Positions 1 to 9,790 of a DNA stretch of 64,000 nt are shown piece after piece; positions within the stretch are counted from its first letter, which is position 1, and each line of letters opens with the position of its first letter. A program made the position numbers and the translations under genes. The notes under the pieces were generated by a model. That model did no database searches. It was not told the DNA's origin and worked only from the letters and a program-made list of their open reading frames with translations. Source of the DNA: an uncultured Veillonella sp. (lineage in GTDB: Bacteria; Bacillota; Negativicutes; Veillonellales; Veillonellaceae); assembly GCA_900544365.1 (NCBI GenBank), contig UQVF01000001.1, positions 62,001-126,000 of the forward strand. The letters are read 5' to 3'.

Positions 1-509
1 CGCATGCAGTACTAGATGCGATACGAAATGACGATGGTAAGTGTCAGGGTAAGGAAGCTTATCTTACACGCACCAAAGGTGGAAGAGTTCTTCGATCGAC
101 GACAATGTACATACGTGATGATAATGATAAACTGCAGTATCTATTATGTATTAACTATGATATTACTGATTTTATTACATTACAAAATTCATTAGATCGA
201 ATTATTACATCCAGCAATCGTGCTTGGGAAACAAAGAGTGAGAAAATTGTTACATCTGTTAGCGATTTGTTGAGCGATATGTTATCTCAAGCTGAAAAAG
301 TAGTAGGGCGACCAGCACATTTAATGAATAAGAATGAGCGCCTGGAAGCAATACGGTATTTATATTGTCAGGGCGCTTTTTTGATTTCAAAAGCTTCTGA
401 CAAAATTTCAGAGTATTTTAACGTTTCCAAATTTACATTATATAACGACCTTAATCAAGTGAAAGAAGAGGAGGAGTTACATGGAACGGATTCAATGGGT
501 AAAAAATAA
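1..509 (+). CDS. YheO/DauR-type PAS-HTH transcriptional regulator, 5' end outside window
   Basis: The reading frame is open from the first bases of the window, so the true start lies upstream and only the C-terminal part is seen. The visible N-terminal piece has the end of a YheO-type PAS domain, including a conserved stretch MYIRDDNDKLQYLLCINYD. A linker follows, then a C-terminal helix-turn-helix ending in SKFTLYNDLNQVK, typical of the DauR/YheO family. Its stop overlaps ygeX by 29 bases, so it is probably the first gene of the purine operon and its likely ligand-responsive regulator. The family assignment comes from sequence pattern; control of the downstream genes is inferred from overlap and orientation. 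Confidence 0.8.
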   Translation, partial: HAVLDAIRNDDGKCQGKEAYLTRTKGGRVLRSTTMYIRDDNDKLQYLLCINYDITDFITLQNSLDRIITSSNRAWETKSEKIVTSVSDLLSDMLSQAEKVVGRPAHLMNKNERLEAIRYLYCQGAFLISKASDKISEYFNVSKFTLYNDLNQVKEEEELHGTDSMGKK

Positions 510-1689
510 TATGCCTGGGTCTGAGGACCTAAATACGCATATTATGAGTGTGCAAGCAAGTGAAGGTGTGCGTGAATTTCATAGAAGTTTTCCGCAATAT
601 GAAGAAACACCATTAACTGAATTACCACGTATGGCGGAGCATTTAGGCTTAAGCAGATTGTTTATCAAAGATGAGTCCTATCGTTTTGGATTAAATGCTT
701 TCAAAGTATTGGGTGGATCCTATGCGATTGCTAAATTCGTGGCACAAGAATTAGGTAAAGAAGTATCCGAGTTACCATACTCTGTATTAACATCTAAAGA
801 ATTACGCGATGAATTTGGTCAAGCTACATTTTTCACAGCAACAGATGGTAATCACGGTCGTGGCGTAGCTTGGGCAGCTAATAAATTGGGCCAAAAATCT
901 GTAGTATTCATGCCAAAAGGTTCTACAGAAACTCGTAAACAGAACATTGCAGCAGAAGGTGCAACAGTTACAATTGAAGAAATGAACTATGATGATTGCG
1001 TACGCTTAGCTACAGCAGAATCTAAAAAAGTAAACCACGGTGTGGTTATCCAAGATACAGCATGGGATGGTTATGAAGAAATTCCAGCATGGATTATGCA
1101 AGGCTATGGCACAATGGCATTGGAAGCTACTGAACAACTAGAAAAAGCAGGCGTGGATGTACCGACACATGTTATCGTTCAAGCTGGCGTTGGTTCCTTA
1201 GCCGGTGCTGTGACTGGTTATGTAGTAAATCGCTATAAAGATGCTCCTGTAAAACCAAAAATCGTTGTTGTAGAAGCTTCTGCAGCAGATTGCTTATACA
1301 AAGGTGCTAAAGCAGGTGATGGAGATTTACGTATTGTTGGCGGTGATTTACAAACTATCATGGCAGGGTTAGCTTGCGGTGAACCAAATACAATTTCTTG
1401 GGACATCTTAAAAAATCACGTGGATGTATTCGTATCCGCTCCAGATTGGGTAGCATCCTTAGGTATGCGTATGAGTGCAGCTCCTATTAAAGGTGATGCA
1501 AGCATTATATCTGGGGAATCCGGTGCTGTTCCGTTTGGTTTAGTAGCCGCAGCTATGACAATGGATGAATATAAAGACTTACGTGAAGACTTAGGCCTTA
1601 CAAAAGATTCTAAAGTTCTTTGCTTCTCCACAGAGGGGGACACAGATCCAACACGTTATCAAGAAATCGTATGGCAAGGAAAATTTTAG
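481..1689 (+). CDS. ygeX: Diaminopropionate ammonia-lyase YgeX
   Basis: This is a fold-type II PLP enzyme that splits 2,3-diaminopropionate into pyruvate and ammonia. The Schiff-base lysine is K75 in the motif AFKVLGGSYA, and a glycine-rich phosphate-binding loop lies near residue 238 (QAGVGSLAGAV). The 402-residue length matches the family. The start is supported by the strong GAGGAG site just upstream and by the family N-terminus beginning MERIQWVKNN. In gut anaerobes ygeX belongs to the purine/urate breakdown cluster together with ygeY, ygeW, ssnA, ygfK and an xanthine dehydrogenase, and all of these follow here. Its substrate is probably a late intermediate of the opened purine ring; that role is inferred from context. 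Confidence 0.93.
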   Translation: MERIQWVKNNMPGSEDLNTHIMSVQASEGVREFHRSFPQYEETPLTELPRMAEHLGLSRLFIKDESYRFGLNAFKVLGGSYAIAKFVAQELGKEVSELPYSVLTSKELRDEFGQATFFTATDGNHGRGVAWAANKLGQKSVVFMPKGSTETRKQNIAAEGATVTIEEMNYDDCVRLATAESKKVNHGVVIQDTAWDGYEEIPAWIMQGYGTMALEATEQLEKAGVDVPTHVIVQAGVGSLAGAVTGYVVNRYKDAPVKPKIVVVEASAADCLYKGAKAGDGDLRIVGGDLQTIMAGLACGEPNTISWDILKNHVDVFVSAPDWVASLGMRMSAAPIKGDASIISGESGAVPFGLVAAAMTMDEYKDLREDLGLTKDSKVLCFSTEGDTDPTRYQEIVWQGKF

Positions 1690-1764
1690 TATAAATAACT
1701 AGTCATATACAGTTAATTTTAACTTTAACGTATACGTATATGTGTATTTAAGGAGGAAAAAGGT

Positions 1765-3072
1765 ATGGATTTACAAGCAGTAAAAGAAGCAGCAAAAGCC
1801 TATGAACCAGCAATGACAAAATTTTTAAGAGAAATCGTTGCATTCCCTGGTGAAAGTGCGGAAGAAGAACAACACGTTCGCCGTATTGAAAAAGAAATGA
1901 AAGACTTAGGATTCGATGAAGTAGAAGTGGATCCTATGGGTAACATTCTAGGCTACATGGGAACTGGTAAAACATTGATTGCTTTTGACGGACATATTGA
2001 TACAGTAGGTATCGGTAACCGTGATAACTGGAACTTCGATCCATATGAGGGGTTTGAAAGTGACACTGAAATCGGTGGTCGTGGTGTGTCTGACCAATTA
2101 GGTGGTATCGTTTCTGCAGTATACGGTGCAAAAATCATGAAAGACTTAGGTTTATTGAATGATAAATACCGTGTATTAGTAGTTGGTACAGTACAAGAAG
2201 AAGATTGCGATGGATTGTGCTGGGAGTACATCATTAAAGAACGTGGTATCCGCCCAGAATTCGTAGTGTCCACAGAGCCAACTGATGGTGGTATCTATCG
2301 TGGTCAACGTGGTCGTATGGAAATCCGTATCGATGTAGAAGGTGTATCTTGCCATGGTTCTGCACCAGATCGTGGTGATAATGCAATCTATAAAATGGCT
2401 GACATTTTACAAGATGTTCGTGCATTGAATGCCAATAATTCTACGGAAAGTACTCGAGTTCGTGGTTTAGAAAAAATGTTGGATCCAAAATTCAACCCTG
2501 ACCATTATGAAGAAGCTCGTTTCTTGGGCCGTGGTACAGTAACAACTTCCCAAATTTTCTACACATCTCCAAGCCGTTGTGCAGTAGCAGACTCTTGCGC
2601 AGTATCTCTTGACCGTCGTATGACAGCAGGTGAAACATGGCAAAGTTGCTTAAAAGAAATCGAAGATTTACCAGCTGTACAAAAATACGGTGCGAAAGTA
2701 TCCATGTACGAATATGCTCGTCCATCCTGGACTGGTTTAACATATCCAATCGAATGCTACTTCCCAACATGGGTAATTCCTAAAGATCATAAAGTAACAA
2801 AAGCATTGGAAGAATCTTACATCTCCTTATATGGTACAGAACGTATTGGTGCAGAAGTTACATTGGCAGAACGTAAAGCTCGCCCATTAACTGATAAATG
2901 GACATTCTCTACAAATGGCGTATCCATCATGGGACGTAATGGTATCCCTTGTATCGGTTTCGGTCCTGGTGCAGAAGCACAAGCACATGCTCCTAATGAA
3001 ATCACATGGAAACAAGACCTTGTAACATGTGCAGCAGTATATGCAATCTTACCTACAAACTATTGCAAATAA
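1765..3072 (+). CDS. ygeY: YgeY-type M20 metallohydrolase of selenium/purine cluster
   Basis: This is an M20-family dinuclear zinc hydrolase, the family that removes acyl or carbamoyl groups from amino-acid-like substrates. The first metal motif is AFDGHIDT (H77, D79), and a second, QEEDCDG, lies near residue 150. A conserved HAP motif near the C-terminus would supply the last ligand. The 435-residue length fits YgeY. The start follows an AAGGAGG site 9 bases upstream. The 75-base gap after ygeX holds a short palindromic stretch (ACGTATACGT) but no clear terminator, so co-transcription is likely. Its exact substrate is not established here; in context it should process an open-chain product of purine breakdown. 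Confidence 0.9.
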   Translation: MDLQAVKEAAKAYEPAMTKFLREIVAFPGESAEEEQHVRRIEKEMKDLGFDEVEVDPMGNILGYMGTGKTLIAFDGHIDTVGIGNRDNWNFDPYEGFESDTEIGGRGVSDQLGGIVSAVYGAKIMKDLGLLNDKYRVLVVGTVQEEDCDGLCWEYIIKERGIRPEFVVSTEPTDGGIYRGQRGRMEIRIDVEGVSCHGSAPDRGDNAIYKMADILQDVRALNANNSTESTRVRGLEKMLDPKFNPDHYEEARFLGRGTVTTSQIFYTSPSRCAVADSCAVSLDRRMTAGETWQSCLKEIEDLPAVQKYGAKVSMYEYARPSWTGLTYPIECYFPTWVIPKDHKVTKALEESYISLYGTERIGAEVTLAERKARPLTDKWTFSTNGVSIMGRNGIPCIGFGPGAEAQAHAPNEITWKQDLVTCAAVYAILPTNYCK

Positions 3073-3118
3073 TAGTTTACATTTTATAAAGCTATAAATT
3101 ATTAATGAGGTGCAAAAA

Positions 3119-4312
3119 ATGGCAGATTTCAAAAAATGTGTAGACGCATTAGCTAAATTAGACACAAAAAATATGTACAACAATGACTTCTTCTTGACTT
3201 GGGAAAAAACAGATGACGAATTAAAAGCTGTTTGGGCTGTAGCTGATGCATTACGTGCATTGCGTGAACGCAACATTTCTACAAAAGTATTCGACAGTGG
3301 TCTTGGTATCTCTTTATTCCGAGATAACTCTACTCGTACTCGTTTTTCTTTCGCATCTGCTTGTAACTTATTAGGTTTAGAAGTACAAGATTTAGATGAA
3401 GGAAAATCCCAAATCGCTCATGGCGAAACTGTACGTGAAACTGCTAACATGATTTCCTTCATGGCTGACATCATTGGTATCCGTGATGACATGTACATCG
3501 GTAAAGGTAATGCGTACATGCATGCAGTAGCTGATGCAGTAGAAGAAGGTCATAAAGATGGCGTGTTAGAACAACGTCCTACATTGGTAAACTTGCAATG
3601 TGATATTGACCATCCAACACAATTGATGGCTGACGCAGCTCACCTTATTAACGAATTCGGTGGACTTGAAAACTTAAAAGGTAAAAAAGTAGCGATGACT
3701 TGGGCATACTCCCCATCCTACGGTAAACCTCTTTCTGTACCACAAGGTGCTATCGGTTTATTCACTCGCTTAGGCATGGAAGTTGTATTAGCACATCCAG
3801 AAGGATACGAAGTAATGCCTGAAGTTGAAGAAGTTGCTAAAAAACAAGCACAAGAAAGTGGTGGATCTTTCAAACGTACAAATGATATGAAAGAAGCTTT
3901 CAAAGATGCTGATATCGTATATCCTAAGTCTTGGGCACCTTTCGCAGCTATGGAAGAAAGAACTGAGCTATATGGAAATGGCGATACTGCAGGTATCAAA
4001 GAATTAGAAGGTCGTTTATTAGAGCAAAATGCACAACATAAAGATTGGGCTTGCACAGAAGATATGATGAGTCTTACAAAAGACGGCAAAGCATTATACT
4101 TACATTGCTTACCAGCTGATATTACAGGTGTAAGCTGTGAAGAAGGTGAAGTTGACGCATCTGTATTCGAACGCTATCGTGTACCTCTTTACAAAGAAGC
4201 AAGCTACAAACCATATGTAATTGCAGCTATGATTTTATTAAGTAAATTTGAAAATCCAGTAGAATTATTAAAAGAGCTAGAAGAAAAGGGAACAGAAAGA
4301 GTTCTCCGCTAA
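3119..4312 (+). CDS. ygeW: Knotted carbamoyltransferase YgeW
   Basis: This is an aspartate/ornithine carbamoyltransferase-family enzyme. It carries the carbamoyl-phosphate motif NSTRTRFSF near residue 70, the HPTQ motif at 165-168 and HCLPAD beginning at 329. The 397-residue length and sequence match YgeW, a transcarbamylase family with a knotted fold. I start it at ATG 3119, because GAGG at 3107-3110 sits 8 bases upstream; an in-frame GTG at 3110 overlaps that site and is unlikely. Working in reverse with the carbamate kinase downstream, it would release carbamoyl phosphate from a carbamoylated purine-derived intermediate, allowing ATP formation. That direction is inference. Confidence 0.92.
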   Translation: MADFKKCVDALAKLDTKNMYNNDFFLTWEKTDDELKAVWAVADALRALRERNISTKVFDSGLGISLFRDNSTRTRFSFASACNLLGLEVQDLDEGKSQIAHGETVRETANMISFMADIIGIRDDMYIGKGNAYMHAVADAVEEGHKDGVLEQRPTLVNLQCDIDHPTQLMADAAHLINEFGGLENLKGKKVAMTWAYSPSYGKPLSVPQGAIGLFTRLGMEVVLAHPEGYEVMPEVEEVAKKQAQESGGSFKRTNDMKEAFKDADIVYPKSWAPFAAMEERTELYGNGDTAGIKELEGRLLEQNAQHKDWACTEDMMSLTKDGKALYLHCLPADITGVSCEEGEVDASVFERYRVPLYKEASYKPYVIAAMILLSKFENPVELLKELEEKGTERVLR

Positions 4313-4319
4313 AAGCAAA

Positions 4320-4350
4320 GGGGCTGTCTGTTCAGACGGCCCCTTATTTT
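4320..4350 (+). terminator. Intrinsic terminator between ygeW and carbamate kinase
   Basis: An 11-bp stem (GGGGCTGTCTG pairing with CAGACGGCCCC, one G-T wobble) closes a TT loop and is followed by TTATTTT. It lies inside an otherwise same-strand gene run, so it should partly terminate the ygeX-ygeY-ygeW transcript and lower expression of the genes that follow. Confidence 0.85.
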
Positions 4351-4399
4351 AATCCCTACAAAGGTAGTTAGGAATATATAAAACATAGAGAGGTACCCT

Positions 4400-5335
4400 A
4401 TGAAAAAACGTGTTGTTATCGCTTTAGGGGGCAATGCCCTAGGTAATACATTACCAGAACAAATGATTGCAGTAAAAGAAACATCTAAAGCAATCGTTGA
4501 TTTAATTGAAGCTGACTGTGATGTTATCGTTACCCATGGTAATGGCCCTCAAATTGGCATGATTAATAATGCTATGGCTGCGTTGACAAGAGAAGTAAAA
4601 GATCAGCCTAATACTCCATTGTCTGTGTGCGTGGCGATGAGCCAAGCGTATATTGGATATGATTTACAAAACGCATTGCGCGAAGAGTTGTTAAATAGAG
4701 GTATTAAAGATTTGCCTGTGACAACTATGGTTACGCAGGTTCGTGTAGATGCAGATGATCCAGCTTTCTTGGATCCAACAAAACCAATTGGTCACTTTAT
4801 GACAAAAGAAGAAGCTGTTCATGCTGTAAACCAATATGATTATGTAGTAAAAGAAGATGCAGGTCGTGGCTATCGCCGCGTAGTGGCGTCTCCAGCTCCA
4901 AAAGAAATCATTGAATTACAAGCAATCAAAGGCTTAATTGGTAATGAATTAGTCATCGCATGCGGTGGTGGTGGTATCCCTGTAGTTCGCGAAGGCAACC
5001 ATTTAACTGGGGCATCTGCAGTTATCGATAAAGACTGGACGAGTAGCTTGTTAGCACAAGAAGTTGATGCTGATGTATTGATTATCTTAACAGCTATTGA
5101 AAAAGCAGCGATTAACTATGGTAAAGAAAACCAACAATGGTTAGAACATATTACCGTAGAAGAAGCAGAAAAACACATCAAAAATGGTGAATTTGCAGCA
5201 GGGTCTATGAAACCAAAAATGGAAGCAGCTGTGGCATTTGCTAAATCTAAAGCGGGCAGAAAAGCTATTATTACACAACTAGAGAAATCAAGAGAAGGTA
5301 TTGAAGGAAAAACTGGTACACATATCGAATTATAA
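4400..5335 (+). CDS. arcC: Carbamate kinase
   Basis: This amino acid kinase family enzyme makes ATP from carbamoyl phosphate and ADP. Visible motifs are ALGGNALG at the N-terminus, THGNGPQIG near residue 50, the glycine-rich CGGGGIPV near 195 and DKDWTSSLLA near 212. The 311-residue length is normal. It follows ygeW and in E. coli the equivalent gene is yqeA, so it likely recovers energy from the carbamoyl group released by YgeW. The start has a GAGAGGT site close upstream. A terminator precedes it, so its level may differ from that of the first three genes or it may have its own weak promoter in the 87-base gap. Confidence 0.93.
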   Translation: MKKRVVIALGGNALGNTLPEQMIAVKETSKAIVDLIEADCDVIVTHGNGPQIGMINNAMAALTREVKDQPNTPLSVCVAMSQAYIGYDLQNALREELLNRGIKDLPVTTMVTQVRVDADDPAFLDPTKPIGHFMTKEEAVHAVNQYDYVVKEDAGRGYRRVVASPAPKEIIELQAIKGLIGNELVIACGGGGIPVVREGNHLTGASAVIDKDWTSSLLAQEVDADVLIILTAIEKAAINYGKENQQWLEHITVEEAEKHIKNGEFAAGSMKPKMEAAVAFAKSKAGRKAIITQLEKSREGIEGKTGTHIEL

Positions 5336-5383
5336 TAATAGCATTTCAAATATATACAGTGTTTCATAGAAAGGAGCCTATCT

Positions 5384-6712
5384 ATGATTTTACTAGGAAA
5401 AGGAACTGTCGTTACACGTAATCCATTACAACCAATCATCGAAGATGGTGGGGTATTAATGGATGGCACTAAAATTGTGGCGGTAGACTCATACGAAACA
5501 TTGCGCAAACAATATCCAAAGGCATATCGAGTGAACGCTCATGGACGCTTGATTATGCCAGGTTTTGTAAATGCCCATCATCATATATATTCTGCTCTAG
5601 CTCGTGGATTATATATCCCAGGTAATAACCCAACAAATTTTAAAGAAATCTTAGATGGATTGTGGTTCTACTTAGATAAACGTCTTGCGAAAGAAGATGT
5701 GTGGGCAAGTGCTATTGTAACTTATATGGCATGTATCGAAAATGGTGTCACTTCTATATTCGACCATCATGCAAGCTATGGAGAAACAGAAGGTAGCTTA
5801 TCTGTTATTAGCGAAGTAGCTCAAGATTTCGGTGTTCGCTCTTGCTTGTGCTATGAAGTGAGTGATCGAAATGGCCAAGAGGAAATGGAGAAAGCGGTAG
5901 CTGAAAACGTACGCTTTGGTAAAGAAGCAAAAGAAAAACCTGAAACAATAGCAGCTATGATGGGTTTACATGCATCTTTTACATTGAGCAAAGATACATT
6001 GGCCTATGTTCGTAAACAAAATGTAGATAATTTGGGATATCATATCCATGTAGCAGAAGGTACTACAGATCAAGAAGATAGCCAAGAAAAATATGGTATG
6101 CGCGCGGTGCATCGCTTGCATGAAGATGGCATCTTAGGACCAAAAACCATTGCTGGACATTGTATTCATGTAGATGATAGCGAAGTGAAAGTGTTAGCTA
6201 AAACAGGCACTATGGTAGCTCATAATCCAGAGAGTAATATGGGGAATGCGGTAGGAGCACCTAATGTATTAAAACTCATTGAGGCAGGTATTCCAGTAGG
6301 TCTTGGTACAGATGGATATACTAGCGATATGTTAGAATCCTATAAAGTTGCAAACTGCTTAGTGAAACATAATATGCAACATCCTAATGTAGGATGGACT
6401 GAAATTCCAAACATGTTATTTAATACGAATCCAAGAATGATTGAAAAATTCTTCCCTGTAAAAGTTGGTACCTTAACACCAGGGGCGGAAGCAGATGTAA
6501 TTGTTTTAGATTATATTCCTAGAACAGATTTACATGCTGATAATATCAATGGACATTTACTATTTGGGCTCAATGGTCTAAATGTAATTACAACTATTTC
6601 AGGTGGTAAGGTACGTATGCTAGATCGTCAATTATGTGGCATGAACAAAGAAGAATTGCTACGAGAAGTACGACAAATTTCCCATCGTTTATGGAAACGA
6701 TTAGTCCCATAA
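5384..6712 (+). CDS. ssnA: SsnA-type aminohydrolase
   Basis: This amidohydrolase-superfamily deaminase resembles guanine/chlorohydrolase-type enzymes. Metal-binding motifs are VNAHHHIYS, HVAEGTTDQ, GHCIHVDD and the late aspartate in GLGTDGYT. The 442-residue length matches SsnA. The start follows AAAGGAG with normal spacing. In the purine cluster it probably removes an amino group from a purine or ring-opened intermediate. The family call is firm; the substrate is not determined by the sequence. It lies between the carbamate kinase and ygfK on the same strand with short gaps, consistent with one operon. Confidence 0.9.
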   Translation: MILLGKGTVVTRNPLQPIIEDGGVLMDGTKIVAVDSYETLRKQYPKAYRVNAHGRLIMPGFVNAHHHIYSALARGLYIPGNNPTNFKEILDGLWFYLDKRLAKEDVWASAIVTYMACIENGVTSIFDHHASYGETEGSLSVISEVAQDFGVRSCLCYEVSDRNGQEEMEKAVAENVRFGKEAKEKPETIAAMMGLHASFTLSKDTLAYVRKQNVDNLGYHIHVAEGTTDQEDSQEKYGMRAVHRLHEDGILGPKTIAGHCIHVDDSEVKVLAKTGTMVAHNPESNMGNAVGAPNVLKLIEAGIPVGLGTDGYTSDMLESYKVANCLVKHNMQHPNVGWTEIPNMLFNTNPRMIEKFFPVKVGTLTPGAEADVIVLDYIPRTDLHADNINGHLLFGLNGLNVITTISGGKVRMLDRQLCGMNKEELLREVRQISHRLWKRLVP

Positions 6713-6738
6713 TACACTTTCAGTAAGGAGTGAATACT

Positions 6739-8439
6739 ATGAGCGATATCATGTATCCGGTAAGTTTCGGACATTTAATGAACCATATTTTAACAGAATA
6801 TGCTACACACAATCGAGTATATAATGTGGAGCGCATGCATACAACAGGTACGAATCAACGGTTATCCTTATTTGGTCGTAACCTAGAAAATCCATTAGGT
6901 CCTGCAGCAGGCCCACATACTCAATTAGCTCAAAACTTAGTAGCAGCCTATGTTGGCGGTTCCCGATTCTTGGAATTAAAAACAGTGCAAATTATGTTTG
7001 GTGAAGAATTGGGCATCCCAAGACCATGTATTTATTCAAAGGATGAAGCATATAACGTGGAATGGTCCTCTGAGTACCATTGCCATGCAGCAGCTGATGA
7101 ATACATTAAAGCATGGTTTGCTATTAAATTAATTAGTAAAGAATGGGGCATTGGCGATCCAGATGGATTCATCTTTATTATGAGTGTTGGTTATAACTTA
7201 GCAGGCATTCAAAGTGAAGATGTAGATTCTTATATGGAATGCTTACGTGCAGCACGTACAAAACCAGTTTGGAAAGAATGCGAAGAATGGGCATTAGCTA
7301 ATGTACATCAATTTAAACATGTAACAGAAGAGTACATTCGCAATATTGATGACAATATTTGCCAAGGTATTACATTATCGACCATGCACGGCTGCCCTGC
7401 AGGTGAAATTGAATCGATTTGTACATACCTAATGAAAGAAAAACATCTAAATCTATATTTAAAATGTAATCCAACATTATTGGGCTATGATCGTGTAAGA
7501 GAATTATTAGATCAAGCAGACTTTGGATATATTGATTTTGATGCGCATCAATTTGAAGTAGATTTATCTTTTAAAGAAGCAGTACCAATGATTGAACGAT
7601 TATTGACAATTGCAGAAGAAGAAGGACTCATGTTTGGCGTCAAACTGACAAATACATTCCCTGTTTCGATTCACGAAAAAGAACTGCCAGGTGAGCAAAT
7701 GTATATGTCTGGTAAATCTTTATTACCATTATCCATCGGTGTGGCTCAATTATTAAGTGAAACATTTGGAGAACGTTTACCAATGTCTTATAGTGGCGGT
7801 GCAGATGCGAAAAATATTGCAGCTCTATTCCGCACTGGTATTTGGCCTATCACAGTATGTACTACCTTGTTACAAGGATTAGGCTATAATCAGCTAGATA
7901 ATTTGGCTAAATTAGTGGAAGCAGAGGATTACGATACTGCTAAGGTGATTAAACCAACAGATATCAAAACTTTTGCTGAGGCAATGGGAACAGCACCAAC
8001 ATACAAAAAATCTGCAGCGGCTAAGAAAAAACGTGAAGAGCAACCAGGTTTCCCAACATCTTATGATAAAAATCATGAATGCCGTGTTGTATGTGGTACT
8101 TGCGTACGTGTTTGTCCAAATAGAACGAATGAATGCATTACTGTGGATGGTAAAAAAATGATTATTCACATTGATGAGTCATGTAATGAATGTGGTAACT
8201 GTGCTTGTCATTGCGTACAACCATGCTTCCCATATAAAGATAAATTGACATACTTCATTGATGAAGAACGCTTATTAGCAAGTGATAATGATGGCTTTTA
8301 TATTCAAGGTAAGGAATGCGGATATCGCTTCCAAGGCGCTACAGGTCGCACAGCGATTGATGCCTTACCAGAGGTGTTGAAAGGAGTAGTGGAAGCGTTC
8401 ATTAAAGAACTTCCATATTATATCTATGATACTCATTGA
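6739..8439 (+). CDS. ygfK: YgfK-like iron-sulfur oxidoreductase subunit, short form
   Basis: The first ~440 residues match the N-terminal TIM-barrel-like part of YgfK (LGPAAGPHTQLAQNL near residue 55; a conserved STMHGCPAGEIE segment near 215). A lysine-rich linker follows, then a ferredoxin-like C-terminus with two cysteine clusters (CGTCVRVCPN and CNECGNCACHC). The 566-residue length is about half that of E. coli YgfK, which as I recall it has a GltD-like FAD/NAD(P) domain between these parts; that domain is absent here. Start chosen at ATG 6739, 8 bases after AAGGAG; an upstream in-frame GTG overlaps that site. In the purine cluster it likely transfers electrons. A separate flavoprotein partner would be needed. 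Confidence 0.82.
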   Translation: MSDIMYPVSFGHLMNHILTEYATHNRVYNVERMHTTGTNQRLSLFGRNLENPLGPAAGPHTQLAQNLVAAYVGGSRFLELKTVQIMFGEELGIPRPCIYSKDEAYNVEWSSEYHCHAAADEYIKAWFAIKLISKEWGIGDPDGFIFIMSVGYNLAGIQSEDVDSYMECLRAARTKPVWKECEEWALANVHQFKHVTEEYIRNIDDNICQGITLSTMHGCPAGEIESICTYLMKEKHLNLYLKCNPTLLGYDRVRELLDQADFGYIDFDAHQFEVDLSFKEAVPMIERLLTIAEEEGLMFGVKLTNTFPVSIHEKELPGEQMYMSGKSLLPLSIGVAQLLSETFGERLPMSYSGGADAKNIAALFRTGIWPITVCTTLLQGLGYNQLDNLAKLVEAEDYDTAKVIKPTDIKTFAEAMGTAPTYKKSAAAKKKREEQPGFPTSYDKNHECRVVCGTCVRVCPNRTNECITVDGKKMIIHIDESCNECGNCACHCVQPCFPYKDKLTYFIDEERLLASDNDGFYIQGKECGYRFQGATGRTAIDALPEVLKGVVEAFIKELPYYIYDTH

Positions 8440-9772
8440 ACAAGGATATCTTGTACTCCCAACGGGAGTCGTGCAAGGGACGATAGCAATTGAAAACGAT
8501 ACAATTGTAGAGGTAGCTCCTCATATTGAAGCAAAACCTGGTGATGTACGAATCGATGCAAAAGGTCGGTATGTTCTACCAGGTGGAATTGATACACATA
8601 CCCATTTTGAAATGACCAATGCTTTTGCCACCACGGCAGATGACTTTGAAAGTGGTACAAAAGCAGCGGTTATGGGAGGAACTACAACGATTATTAATTT
8701 TGCATCGCCCTTTGAAGGATCTTTGTTAGAAGGTTTGCGACGCGATAAGAAACGGGCGGAAGGACGCTGCTCTTGTGATTATAAATTTCATATGGAATTG
8801 TTAGATATGAATGAGCAAGTGGCAGCAGAAATCCCGCAAGTTGTAAAAGAAGGCGTAGCATCTTTCAAAGTATATATGGCCTATAGTTTTAGTATTGACG
8901 ATACATCGATATATGAAGCCATAAAAACAATTGCCCCAACCGGTGCGTTGGTGGCAGCTCATTGTGAGAATGGAGCGATGATTGCTGCTAAGGTAAAAGA
9001 AATGAGGGCAGAAGGTGATACAGAAGCAAAGTATCACCCACTCTCAAAGCCAGATACTATAGAGGCAGAGGCAATGCATCGTTTCATTCGACTAGGGGAA
9101 TTAGCAGATTATCCAGTACATATTGTGCATGTGAGCTCTGCAGCCGGATTAGATGTCATTGAGGAACGCAGAAAAAATGGGGCAAAAGTGACCTGTGAAA
9201 CCTGCCCTCAATACTTATTATTGACAGATGAATTGTATAATCAGCCGGATGGAAAAGGATTACGATATATATTAAGTCCACCTCTTAGAAAACAAAGAGA
9301 TGTGGAGATTTTGCAAGCGGCGGTAGAGCGTGGAGTTTTCCAAACTTTATGTACAGATCACTGCAATTATACATTAGCGCAAAAGGCGCAGGGTCTTGGT
9401 GACTTTACAAAAACGCCTGGGGGGTTACCGGGTGTAGAAGAACGGATGATTTTGATGTGGGATATGTTTGTTCATAGTGGACGAATGAATCCTGTAGATT
9501 ATATGAAATTAACTAGCGAAACACCAGCTAAGTTATACGGATTATATCCGAAAAAAGGTACGTTACAAGTAGGAAGTGATGCGGATATTGTGATACTTTC
9601 ACCAGATGTAACAGAATGTATGACTTCGGATAAAACTCATAGTCGGTCAGATTATACACCTTATGAGGGAATGACTGTACATGGTCGAATAGATGATGTG
9701 TTTTTACGTGGGCACCATGTGGTGCAAGATAGAAAATTAGTGGAAGCCTATAAAGGGGAATTCCAACAATAA
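8426..9772 (+). CDS. hydA: Hydantoinase/dihydropyrimidinase-family amidohydrolase
   Basis: This cyclic amidohydrolase has the dinuclear site of the hydantoinase/dihydropyrimidinase family: HTH at 58-60, the carboxylated lysine K148 in SFKVYMAYS, HCENG, HIVHVSSAAG and CTDHCNY. It should open five- or six-membered cyclic amide rings, and in this operon probably a purine-derived ring. The 448-residue length is usual. The gene overlaps ygfK by 14 bases, showing tight translational coupling. Allantoinase and dihydroorotase are related alternatives, but its position in a ygeX/ssnA/xdh operon favours the HyuA/HydA role in purine breakdown. Confidence 0.9.
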   Translation: MILIEQGYLVLPTGVVQGTIAIENDTIVEVAPHIEAKPGDVRIDAKGRYVLPGGIDTHTHFEMTNAFATTADDFESGTKAAVMGGTTTIINFASPFEGSLLEGLRRDKKRAEGRCSCDYKFHMELLDMNEQVAAEIPQVVKEGVASFKVYMAYSFSIDDTSIYEAIKTIAPTGALVAAHCENGAMIAAKVKEMRAEGDTEAKYHPLSKPDTIEAEAMHRFIRLGELADYPVHIVHVSSAAGLDVIEERRKNGAKVTCETCPQYLLLTDELYNQPDGKGLRYILSPPLRKQRDVEILQAAVERGVFQTLCTDHCNYTLAQKAQGLGDFTKTPGGLPGVEERMILMWDMFVHSGRMNPVDYMKLTSETPAKLYGLYPKKGTLQVGSDADIVILSPDVTECMTSDKTHSRSDYTPYEGMTVHGRIDDVFLRGHHVVQDRKLVEAYKGEFQQ

Positions 9773-9790
9773 TCGGAGGGAGGTCTCTGT

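Noticed and set aside
2492..2770. Minus-strand open frames inside ygeY and many other genes
   Set aside because: They are mirror images of strongly coding + strand genes, lack ribosome sites and show no family motifs.
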